Source of the DNA: Rickettsiales bacterium
Lineage (GTDB): Bacteria; Pseudomonadota; Alphaproteobacteria; Rickettsiales; CANDYO01
Length of the DNA stretch: 5,396 bases
Direction: 5' to 3'
Assembly: GCA_947424995.1 (NCBI GenBank)
Contig: CANDYO010000137.1
Location: 1-5,396, forward strand
The notes under the pieces were generated by a model that did no database searches, was not told where the DNA came from, and saw nothing but the letters and a program-made list of their open reading frames with translations. The translations under genes and the position numbers were made by a program. Below are positions 1-4,998 of the stretch, one piece after another (positions within the stretch are counted from its first letter, which is position 1; every line of letters starts with the position of its first letter).

Positions 1-46
1 CGTTATTTCTAATTCTGTCGAAGGTATCTGATATATTGATGGACAT
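1..46 (-). CDS. 5' end of a minus-strand gene, cut by the window edge
   Basis: Read on the minus strand, an ATG at 46-44 opens a frame without stops to the window edge. It gives 15 residues starting MSINISDTFDRIRNN. A strong Shine-Dalgarno, AGGAG (plus-strand 54-58), lies 7 nt upstream of the start, and this ribosome site is the main evidence that the gene is real. The product cannot be named from 15 residues; the N-terminus is polar, with no signal peptide visible. The gene is transcribed away from everything else here, so 47-445 must contain its promoter, although I found no convincing -35/-10 pair for it. A chance RBS plus start remains possible. Confidence 0.55.
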   Translation of the reverse strand, partial: MSINISDTFDRIRNN

Positions 47-445
47 TGTTATTCTCCTAACATAATTAACTTATAACGCTCTATGACTTTAACATTCCTT
101 ACATGAATTTTTCTATTAAAGTCGCAGAACTAAAAATTCCTATCTTGGCCACAAGCAACCGAGATTTATGGAATCTTTTTCGGACCGATCTGCTCTAAAG
201 TTTATAGAGTTACCTATCATGAAAACAGGCTTCCAAGATTCCCGCTATGCGGTTAAATTTAGATTCTAGAACGCAGCAAACAATAACATAAATTCATTAA
301 TAATGCAACCAGATACTAATAAGTTCAGCAATTCTTACTGCTATTTTTTGGCAATTACTCCGAAACGAAGGATCATATCCCTTCATTTATCAAAGAAAAG
401 AGAAAACTGTAGATTTAAGCTATTGGTATGTCCATTCGAAAGTCA
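47..445. other. Intergenic stretch with no supported gene
   Basis: Apart from the leader of the minus-strand gene at 1-46, I see no gene here. Short plus-strand ORFs exist, at 103-198 (31 codons) and 303-449 (48 codons, basic product, no Shine-Dalgarno), and an open but startless frame spans 120-263. None has a ribosome site or a recognisable motif. Small inverted repeats occur, such as CCGC/GCGG at 242-252 and CTCTA/TAGAG near 193-209, but none is followed by a T-tract. No tRNA-like cloverleaf was found. The stretch may be regulatory, or an eroded gene too decayed to recognise. Confidence 0.5.
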
Positions 446-474
446 TTGAGAATTTATTAAAGAACTGGTTTAAT
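446..474 (+). promoter_or_regulatory. Candidate sigma70 promoter for the 481-667 transcript
   Basis: TTGAGA (446-451) and TTTAAT (469-474) are separated by 17 bp. Together they match 10 of 12 positions of the sigma70 consensus at ideal spacing. The start of transcription would be near 481. A strong terminator lies about 160-185 nt downstream, so the promoter would define a short transcription unit. In DNA this AT-rich, chance promoter-like pairs are common, so confidence is moderate. Confidence 0.4.
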
Positions 475-582
475 AAAAGCTTAAGGTGTGCTGTCTATGC
501 CAAAAAAATAGATCAAAAAATATGAGTTCATAAGTTCATGTTGTAAATTTAATTTAAGACTTCTGAAGGAGTAAGGGCTAAC

Positions 583-621
583 ATGCATGGCAATAATCTC
601 TATAAGGGTTCATTCATATAG
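583..621 (+). CDS. Possible 12-residue small ORF
   Basis: ATG at 583 opens 12 codons (MHGNNLYKGSFI) ending in TAG at 619-621. Two purine-rich ribosome-site candidates precede it: AAGGAG at 566-571, 11 nt away, and AAGGG at 573-577, 5 nt away. The terminator stem starts 17 nt after the stop. The peptide has no run of a single amino acid, so it does not look like an amino-acid attenuation leader. It is too short to be a typical type I toxin and has no membrane segment. A chance ORF is a real possibility; the ribosome sites and the flanking promoter and terminator are the only support. Confidence 0.25.
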   Translation: MHGNNLYKGSFI

Positions 622-638
622 TTATTAAGTTAAGCCTT

Positions 639-667
639 CCTTGCAGTGTAACCTGCAAGGTCTTTTT
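639..667 (+). terminator. Intrinsic terminator
   Basis: A perfect 8-bp stem (CCTTGCAG, 639-646, with CTGCAAGG, 653-660) encloses a 6-nt loop and is followed at once by TCTTTTT. The T-tract is on the plus-strand side only, so it ends rightward transcription from 47-638 and insulates the promoter just downstream at 676. Confidence 0.8.
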
Positions 668-675
668 ATTGAAAC

Positions 676-704
676 TAGACAAAAATTGTTATATCAGTTA
701 TAAT
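676..704 (+). promoter_or_regulatory. Strong sigma70 promoter for the phosphatase gene
   Basis: TAGACA (676-681) and a perfect TATAAT (699-704) are 17 bp apart, matching 11 of 12 consensus positions. Transcription would start near 711, leaving a leader of about 70 nt before the ATG at 782. It begins only a few bases after the terminator ending at 667, a clean boundary between transcription units. A second, weaker pair (TTGATT 719-724, TATAGA 743-748, 18 bp) lies downstream and could give a shorter leader. Confidence 0.6.
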
Positions 705-781
705 TAGGGCTAATTAATTTGATTTTTATTAACATAATAAGTTATAGATCAGCTAAGTACTAAGAAGAAAGAATAATAATT

Positions 782-1732
782 ATGAATAACATTATTGCTA
801 GTATTCAATCTAAATTAGATCATCCAATAAAATATAGAGTAGTATTTGATGTGGATGATGTCCTTTGTTGTAGTCCAATGAGTTTAGACTTCGATCTTAA
901 ACATAATAAAGAGAGTTTTTTTAAAAAAAAGGTTGAGCAATATCCTGGTTCAGTGACCATTTACTGGACACATAAGGATTCAACTTACGTACATTTTTTT
1001 TATCCTAATTTAGATAGGTTACTTTTATCCATATTATCTTGGGATAATTGGTCTGTTGATTTTTTCTCTTCTGGTGTTAAAGAGAGGAACGAAGAGGTAA
1101 TACCAAATCTTTTGAAGCAGATTCTCTCTAAGTATAGTAATGACTTTAACGATGTTTATAAAACAATAATTGACTCTGGTAGGTTAAGAATATTTTCTCG
1201 TGATCATATGGTTAAAGGGAATAGTGAAATTTCTGGTTATGAAACTTTTGGTCAACATAAAAAAGATCTAACCATAGTATCGGATGATATAGCAAATACT
1301 ATATTGATTGATGATGATCGTACTTATGTGGTTAGTAGTCAGTATCCTTTTATTTGCACTTCTTATTCTGCTTCTAGTGAATTTAAGAATCATTTATGTT
1401 ATGAAGAAACAGAACTTTCTAGAACATTATTTGATCCCTCTAGAAATGCTGAATACATACTAGGAATATTATTGTCTTGTAAAGAGAAACTTGATAATAA
1501 AGAAGCATTATCCTTAAGAGAATCACTAGATATTAGTCTCAGACATAATGGAGAAACTTTAGAATCCCCTGAAAGGAGAGAATCTACACCATGGTTTCTT
1601 CATCCTACCACAGAGTTGGATAGATATTGGAATAATGGATCTCCGGAAAATACAGCATTTTTTAGACTTATGAAAAAATGGATTGAAGAAGGGGAAAAAT
1701 ATTGGCTAAATAATTTTATTTCCATCCCATAA
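782..1732 (+). CDS. NIF/FCP1-type HAD-superfamily phosphatase, possible effector
   Basis: This 316-residue protein shows the HAD aspartate-phosphatase motifs in the order and style of the FCP1/SCP (NLI-interacting factor) family. Motif I is VVFDVDDVL at 20-28, with Asp23 the likely nucleophile and Asp25 the acid/base. Motif II lies in DFFSSG at 93-98. The family's Lys-Asp-Leu (motif III Lys161) is at 161-163, and the acidic motif IV is LIDDDR at 175-180. A segment resembling the FCP1 stretch before the KDL motif (RLRIFSRDHMV, 134-144) supports the match. In eukaryotes this family dephosphorylates Ser/Thr in proteins such as the RNA polymerase II tail. Residues 181-316 match nothing I know and end in an IEEGEK cluster at 301-306, about 12-15 residues from the C-terminus. 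That resembles the glutamate block of Dot/Icm type IV substrates, an inference that only matters if the host is Legionella-like. There is no signal peptide or membrane segment. The ribosome site is weak (AAGAAAG, 765-771). It could instead act on a bacterial or small-molecule phosphate. Confidence 0.75.
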   Translation: MNNIIASIQSKLDHPIKYRVVFDVDDVLCCSPMSLDFDLKHNKESFFKKKVEQYPGSVTIYWTHKDSTYVHFFYPNLDRLLLSILSWDNWSVDFFSSGVKERNEEVIPNLLKQILSKYSNDFNDVYKTIIDSGRLRIFSRDHMVKGNSEISGYETFGQHKKDLTIVSDDIANTILIDDDRTYVVSSQYPFICTSYSASSEFKNHLCYEETELSRTLFDPSRNAEYILGILLSCKEKLDNKEALSLRESLDISLRHNGETLESPERRESTPWFLHPTTELDRYWNNGSPENTAFFRLMKKWIEEGEKYWLNNFISIP

Positions 1733-1810
1733 TTTTTTTATTACTTATAGAGCGGGTATGGATTATAAAGTATTAGTATCTGATTTTTTAGCTTACAAAA
1801 TAGGTTTAAT

Positions 1811-2599
1811 ATGAAAAAGCTATCATATTCGTCTCAAATGTTGCCAGGCATTAATTATGCAGATTTGGTTAATGAATATTTTGAAGATGATGGGTTAGTT
1901 GATTTAGAGTATGAAACAAAAAAGAATCTGTCAGATCTTGTGATAAGTGTAAAAGAAATCTTACAAGATGCTAATATGATTATTGTTCATGAGTTTATGA
2001 TAGCGCATCTTTCAGCTTATTTAGGCTTTATATCTGTTGCTAGTCTTGGGCTAAAACATGCTAAAGAATTAGAAAATCTTCTTGTAACCATAATTTATAG
2101 AGAAGCTAAAGTAGCTTATGAATTGTTTTTACAATTTCCGGTCAATTCTAATAAAGTAGAGCTTAATATTAAGAATTTAGAAAAGATACGCATAATTGCT
2201 CCTGGTAGTATTATTGCACAGACAGTTAGGTTAGGGCGGATCATACATGATGCAATGGAGGAGTTACAATATAATCGAGGATTTCAAACCTCTAAACAAA
2301 CTGAATTATTTGCTCCAGCAATGCCATTTATGGTGTTACTTAGAACAAAATGTGATTATTTGCTTCGCGAATTTAAAAAATATGGAGATAGTAAATCAAT
2401 ATTATACCATATAAATCAAACAGCATTGCAAATAGGTTGGCTAATAGGTTATTATTCTCATCTAGATAATAAAGATGATTTAGCAAAATATATTGATTAT
2501 GCATGTCCCGTTATGAAAATATATATTGATAGTGGAGAAAAATACTTAAAATTACCGCTTAAAAAGATGCGTCAATTTATACGGAATGAAAATAGATAA
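1811..2599 (+). CDS. Hypothetical helical protein of 262 residues
   Basis: I do not recognise this protein. It reads as soluble and almost wholly alpha-helical. Long amphipathic stretches cover roughly 35-110, 120-155 and 170-250, with few glycines or prolines. The most hydrophobic part (about 65-80) contains His, Ser and Tyr and is too mixed to be a clear membrane span. The C-terminus is basic (KKMRQFIRNENR). No catalytic motif, HTH or signal peptide is visible. The start has only a weak AGG (1802-1804) 6 nt upstream. It follows the phosphatase gene by 78 bp, same strand, similarly AT-rich, no evident terminator between, so the two are probably co-transcribed. A partner, chaperone or second effector role is possible but rests on position alone. 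Confidence 0.7.
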   Translation: MKKLSYSSQMLPGINYADLVNEYFEDDGLVDLEYETKKNLSDLVISVKEILQDANMIIVHEFMIAHLSAYLGFISVASLGLKHAKELENLLVTIIYREAKVAYELFLQFPVNSNKVELNIKNLEKIRIIAPGSIIAQTVRLGRIIHDAMEELQYNRGFQTSKQTELFAPAMPFMVLLRTKCDYLLREFKKYGDSKSILYHINQTALQIGWLIGYYSHLDNKDDLAKYIDYACPVMKIYIDSGEKYLKLPLKKMRQFIRNENR

Positions 2600-2609
2600 T
2601 ATTTTGTTT

Positions 2610-2755
2610 TTTTGGACATTTAGATCTTTTCTTATTTTATTAGAAATTATTCTAAACTATTTGTTCGATTGAGTGTGTCCACATCAGTCCAAAAGTGTTG
2701 ATAGATCAAGCTGTTTTAGCAGTCGCGTTATTTCTAGATCTTTAGAATCAAACGC
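2610..2755. repeat. Inverted repeats between the unknown gene and hipB
   Basis: Three nested structures lie here. TTTTGGAC (2610-2617) is inverted as GTCCAAAA (2687-2694), and TGGACA (2613-2618) can also pair with TGTCCA (2676-2681). TTAGAA (2640-2645) pairs with TTCTAA (2650-2655) across 4 nt. A compound hairpin pairs GCGTT/AACGC (2725-2729, 2751-2755) and TTCTA/TAGAA (2732-2736, 2743-2747). A 9-mer, TAGATCTTT, recurs at 2621 and 2735. None has a T-tract in the right place, so I do not call a terminator for the upstream gene. They may be protein-binding sites or the worn ends of a mobile element. Confidence 0.35.
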
Positions 2756-2763
2756 AAGATATG

Positions 2764-2786
2764 TTAAGTCATAACACTTGACTTGA
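2764..2786. promoter_or_regulatory. Candidate HipB operator over the -35 box
   Basis: TTAAGTCA (2764-2771) is inverted as TGACTTGA (2779-2786) across 7 nt, with 7 of 8 positions pairing. It covers the -35 hexamer (2778-2783), where a bound dimer would block RNA polymerase. HipB proteins are known to repress their own operon by binding inverted repeats. The E. coli half-site TATCC is absent, so the assignment to HipB is inference from position. Confidence 0.4.
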
Positions 2787-2806
2787 AGTATAATGCATCT
2801 TATAAT
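2778..2806 (+). promoter_or_regulatory. hipBA promoter
   Basis: TTGACT (2778-2783) and a perfect TATAAT (2801-2806) lie 17 bp apart, an 11/12 match to sigma70. The start of transcription would be near 2813, giving a leader of about 32 nt to the ATG at 2845. The ATG at 2824 would have only about 11 nt of leader, which favours the later hipB start. Two inverted repeats cover the -35 and -10 boxes. Confidence 0.65.
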
Positions 2807-2816
2807 AGTCATTATA
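2801..2816. promoter_or_regulatory. Candidate operator over the -10 box
   Basis: TATAAT (2801-2806) and ATTATA (2811-2816) form a perfect 6-bp inverted repeat around a 4-nt spacer. One arm is the -10 hexamer itself and the other spans the predicted transcription start. It could be a second autoregulatory site, but AT-only repeats arise easily by chance here. Confidence 0.3.
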
Positions 2817-2844
2817 GCTTATTATGATTCTTATAAAGGACGAA

Positions 2845-3180
2845 ATGAAAGCCCCAGTTAATTTACCCATTCCAGCAATAAAAGCTCTACATAAAATAGG
2901 CCAAGATATTAATGATGCTAGACGTCGCCGTCGAATTAGCATTGCGTTGATGGCTCAGCGTGCTAGTGTATCGCGAGCAACAATTGGAAAAATTGAAAAA
3001 GGTGATTCAACGACATCGATTGGTGGTTACGCATCTGTGCTATTTGTACTAGGAATGATCAATCGTTTAAATGATTTAGTAGATAGTGTACATGATTTTG
3101 TTGGTCGTAGGCTTGAAGATGAAAAGTTGCCACAAAGAATTCGCGCTCCTAATAAAAAAAGCGAGAATAATAATGAATAA
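2845..3180 (+). CDS. hipB: HipB-like antitoxin, XRE-family DNA-binding protein
   Basis: The 111-residue product is a single-domain XRE/Cro-type HTH protein. The HTH spans about residues 31-54 (ALMAQRASVSRATIGKIEKGD core), preceded by a run of five arginines at 26-30 common in HipB-like proteins. It should bind and neutralise HipA and repress the operon as a dimer. The C-terminal tail from about 95 (LPQRIRAPNKK...) is polar and probably flexible. I chose ATG 2845 over the in-frame ATG 2824, which would add 7 residues: an AAAGGA site (2835-2840) sits 4 nt before 2845, nothing usable precedes 2824, and the promoter leaves little leader there. Its last 8 bp overlap hipA in another frame. The family call rests on the HTH plus the adjacent hipA and is firm; the partner specificity is inferred. 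Confidence 0.9.
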   Translation: MKAPVNLPIPAIKALHKIGQDINDARRRRRISIALMAQRASVSRATIGKIEKGDSTTSIGGYASVLFVLGMINRLNDLVDSVHDFVGRRLEDEKLPQRIRAPNKKSENNNE

Positions 3181-4414
3181 CAAAGAAGTCATTGTTTCGA
3201 TTTCACTAGGAGGTGAAGATGTACGTGTTGGTAAATTATGGTTTCATGTTCGTGGGGGTCGAGAAAGCACAACTTTTGAGTATGATAAGAAATGGTTAGA
3301 ACATCCTGAAAAATTTTCGCTTGAGCCTGCTTTAAACCTCACAGAAGGAGCATTTCATACAAAACAAGGAATAAATATATTTGGAGCGATTGGAGACTCA
3401 GCACCAGACCGTTGGGGGCGTATTTTAATGAGGCGAGCTGAAGCGATCAGGGCTAGAAGTCAAAATACACTACCTTCGACCTTATTTGAAATTGACTATC
3501 TCTTGGGGGTAAGTGATGAGGCTAGGCAAGGTGCATTACGCTTCTCAATACCACAGGATGAAAATGTATTTTTAGCACTAAAACAAAAAACCAGCATTCC
3601 ACCTTTAATTGATTTGCCAAATTTATTATCAGCCACAGAGAGATTTATTGAAGATAACGAAAGCGCTGCAGACTTAAGACTTTTATTGGCACCTGGTTCA
3701 TCACTAGGTGGTGCACGTCCAAAAGCATCTGTTCGTGATAAAGATGGCAGCCTTGCGATTGCTAAATTTCCTAGAAAAGATGATGAATTTAATGTTGTTA
3801 TTTGGGAGACGGTCGCTCTTACTTTAGCCAAAAAAGCTGGCATAAAAGTGCCTTTATATAGGTTAGAAACCATTCTTGAAAAGCCGGTATTGATTATCAA
3901 AAGATTTGATCGTAAAGATAAAGGGCGAATACCTTTTCTTTCAGCTATGAGTATGATAAGTGCGCTAGAAAATGAACAGCATAGCTATCTTGAAATAGCT
4001 TATGCTTTGGCTCAAAATGGTGCTGCTCCGAAAGAAGATATGACAGAGCTTTGGCGACGTATTGTTTTTACTATAATGATTTCAAATACTGATGATCATT
4101 TGCGCAATCATGCTTTTACTTATGAGCGTTATAAAGGGTGGAGATTGTCACCTGCATATGATCTTAATCCAACGCCAATAGAAATAAAACCGCGAATATT
4201 AACAACAGCTATTGATTTTTATGATACTTCGGCTTCATTAGAAACGGCGCTATCTGTTATAAAGGAATTTAGATTAACAAAGGAAGATGCTCTTCAAATA
4301 ATTAAAGAAGTCAGATCTGCTGTGATGCAATGGAGAGAAGTAGCATTTGGATTTGGGCTATCAAAGCGAGAATGTGATGCTATGTCCAGTGCATTTGTAT
4401 ATGAAGTAAGATAA
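3173..4414 (+). CDS. hipA: HipA-like serine/threonine kinase toxin
   Basis: The 413-residue protein is full length compared with E. coli HipA (440). The N-terminal subdomain carries the family signature FGAIGDSAPDRWGR (70-83). The kinase core has the glycine loop GSSLGGARPK (175-184), with Ser177 at the position of the autophosphorylated Ser150 of E. coli. ATP-site Lys198 lies in AIAKFP, followed by IKRFDR (242-247). The catalytic loop NTDDHLRN is at 305-312 (Asp307, Asn312), and the metal-binding Asp330 is in YDLNP (329-333). All are intact, so the kinase looks active. HipA toxins phosphorylate aminoacyl-tRNA synthetases (GltX in E. coli) and stop growth; the target here cannot be read from sequence. 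I chose ATG 3173 over 3086, which would prepend 29 residues lying over hipB. The ribosome site is a weak GAG (3163-3165), so translation is probably coupled to hipB through the 8-bp overlap. Because the N-terminal subdomain is present, it is not a HipT of the HipBST type. Confidence 0.95.
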   Translation: MNNKEVIVSISLGGEDVRVGKLWFHVRGGRESTTFEYDKKWLEHPEKFSLEPALNLTEGAFHTKQGINIFGAIGDSAPDRWGRILMRRAEAIRARSQNTLPSTLFEIDYLLGVSDEARQGALRFSIPQDENVFLALKQKTSIPPLIDLPNLLSATERFIEDNESAADLRLLLAPGSSLGGARPKASVRDKDGSLAIAKFPRKDDEFNVVIWETVALTLAKKAGIKVPLYRLETILEKPVLIIKRFDRKDKGRIPFLSAMSMISALENEQHSYLEIAYALAQNGAAPKEDMTELWRRIVFTIMISNTDDHLRNHAFTYERYKGWRLSPAYDLNPTPIEIKPRILTTAIDFYDTSASLETALSVIKEFRLTKEDALQIIKEVRSAVMQWREVAFGFGLSKRECDAMSSAFVYEVR

Positions 4415-4641
4415 TGTTTTGTATTTCACTATTTTTTTTAACTTAAATAATTAATAGGTGCACAAATTTTAGCTCTTTTAGGCAATTTGAAGCACATGAT
4501 TTGTATTTTATTGGGTGAAACTACATAAGCGGGTAGAACACGCTGCTGATTATTAATCTCCTAATGTTTGTGTAGGGAGCGAAGGCAGAATGCAGAAGAA
4601 GAAGTGAGTCGCCAAGCTAGAGTAACCGCTGTAAACGATAA
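4415..4641. other. Intergenic region with possible decayed coding fragments
   Basis: No intact gene is seen. A T8 run near 4431-4438 has no stem before it, so I do not call a hipA terminator. A loose hairpin (GTGC/GCAC, 4458-4495, with inner AAATT/AATTT) also lacks a T-tract. The part from about 4500 to 4645 is visibly richer in G+C than its flanks. It contains two short plus-strand frames that read like protein, 4500-4553 (ending KLHKRVEHAADY, then TAA) and 4565-4645 (including NAEEEVSRQARVTAVNDN, then TGA), in different frames. They may be a frameshifted remnant of a lost gene, but no family is recognised. Confidence 0.3.
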
Positions 4642-4670
4642 TTGACAGACAAACTAATTTATGTGAAAAT
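4642..4670 (+). promoter_or_regulatory. Candidate promoter upstream of the last gene
   Basis: A perfect TTGACA (4642-4647) is followed after 17 bp by GAAAAT (4665-4670, 4 of 6) with an extended -10 TG at 4662-4663. Transcription would start near 4677, leaving a leader of about 320 nt before the ATG at 4999. A perfect 10-bp palindrome, TTGTATACAA (4681-4690), sits just after the start and could be an operator. I found no closer promoter of similar quality. Confidence 0.45.
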
Positions 4671-4712
4671 AACTTATGTTTTGTATACAATCGTAAATAT
4701 ATTTTTTAATCC

Positions 4713-4746
4713 AGAGTTATGAATAAACTCTATTATTGTTATAGAG
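4713..4746 (+). promoter_or_regulatory. Two mutually exclusive hairpins in a long leader
   Basis: AGAGTT (4713-4718) pairs with AACTCT (4726-4731). CTCTAT (4728-4733) pairs instead with ATAGAG (4741-4746). Both have perfect 6-bp stems and 7-nt loops and share CTCT (4728-4731), so only one can form at a time. Neither is followed by a T-tract, so this is not a terminator. It may be a small RNA switch or simply a chance double repeat. Confidence 0.3.
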
Positions 4747-4804
4747 AAAAACAGCAAAATCAAGATAAGTCAGTTGAACAAAAATTGTGACGTTAGTTTT
4801 AATT

Positions 4805-4913
4805 ATTCGGATGAAGTTTGACTACACATTTATAACTAAGTTAGTGAGCTTGATTAGGTTAAGTAAAATAAATACATATAAGGATATCAAAGCTTAAGCT
4901 TGATTCGGATAAG
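4805..4913 (+). repeat. Three-copy direct repeat at about 49-bp spacing
   Basis: The copies at 4847-4863 and 4897-4913 agree at 15 of 17 bases (AGCTTGATT, then GG, then TAAG) and are exactly 50 bp apart. A shorter third copy, ATTCGGAT followed by GAAG, starts at 4805, 48 bp before the matching ATT at 4853. The last copy is fused to a perfect 12-bp palindrome made of two tandem AAGCTT (4890-4901). The repeats end about 85 bp before the start codon at 4999, so binding sites for a regulator are plausible. Confidence 0.4.
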
Positions 4914-4998
4914 ACTTATTTTTACTGTTTTATCATTGGCTGTAAGATAGGCGATTTGGTGTATTGTTAAATCAATTTAATTAATAATGGAGAATAAT

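Larger units (their letters stand above)
481..667 (+). ncRNA. Candidate small transcript of about 185 nt
   Basis: The unit is bounded by a 10/12 promoter at 446-474 and a strong intrinsic terminator at 639-667. It holds no ORF longer than about a dozen codons with a ribosome site. It carries a tandem 8-mer (AGTTCATA/AGTTCATG, 525-540) near its 5' end and a short ORF with a Shine-Dalgarno near its 3' end. It could be a regulatory RNA, a dual-function RNA or a short-peptide mRNA. By eye I compared it with 6S RNA, which has a similar length, and saw neither closing-stem pairing nor matching sequence. No known RNA family is recognised. Confidence 0.3.

Noticed and set aside
1..11. CGTTATTTCTA at the left edge repeated at 2726-2736
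   Set aside because: An 11-base match is expected a few times by chance in 5.4 kb of AT-rich sequence. The first copy lies in a probable coding region.
303..449. 48-codon plus-strand ORF starting MQPDTNKFSN
   Set aside because: No Shine-Dalgarno precedes it and no family is recognisable. An ORF of this length is expected by chance in several hundred bases.
705..781. Possible PmrA-type tandem TTAAT box upstream of the phosphatase gene
   Set aside because: TTAAT-like words occur (around 714-732), but they are not in the tandem spacing expected, and such words are common in AT-rich DNA.
3086..3172. Upstream ATG giving HipA 29 extra residues
   Set aside because: The extension overlaps hipB in another frame and is not part of the HipA fold. 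The ATG at 3173 gives the usual 8-bp hipB/hipA overlap.
3496..3900. 134-codon open frame on the minus strand
   Set aside because: It lies wholly inside hipA, whose kinase motifs are intact in the plus-strand frame. It is the antisense shadow of that gene.
4525..4565. tRNA-like stretch (GCGGGTAGAACACGCTGCTGA) after hipA
   Set aside because: It resembles a D-arm by eye, but no anticodon stem with a 7-nt loop, T-arm or acceptor stem can be formed.
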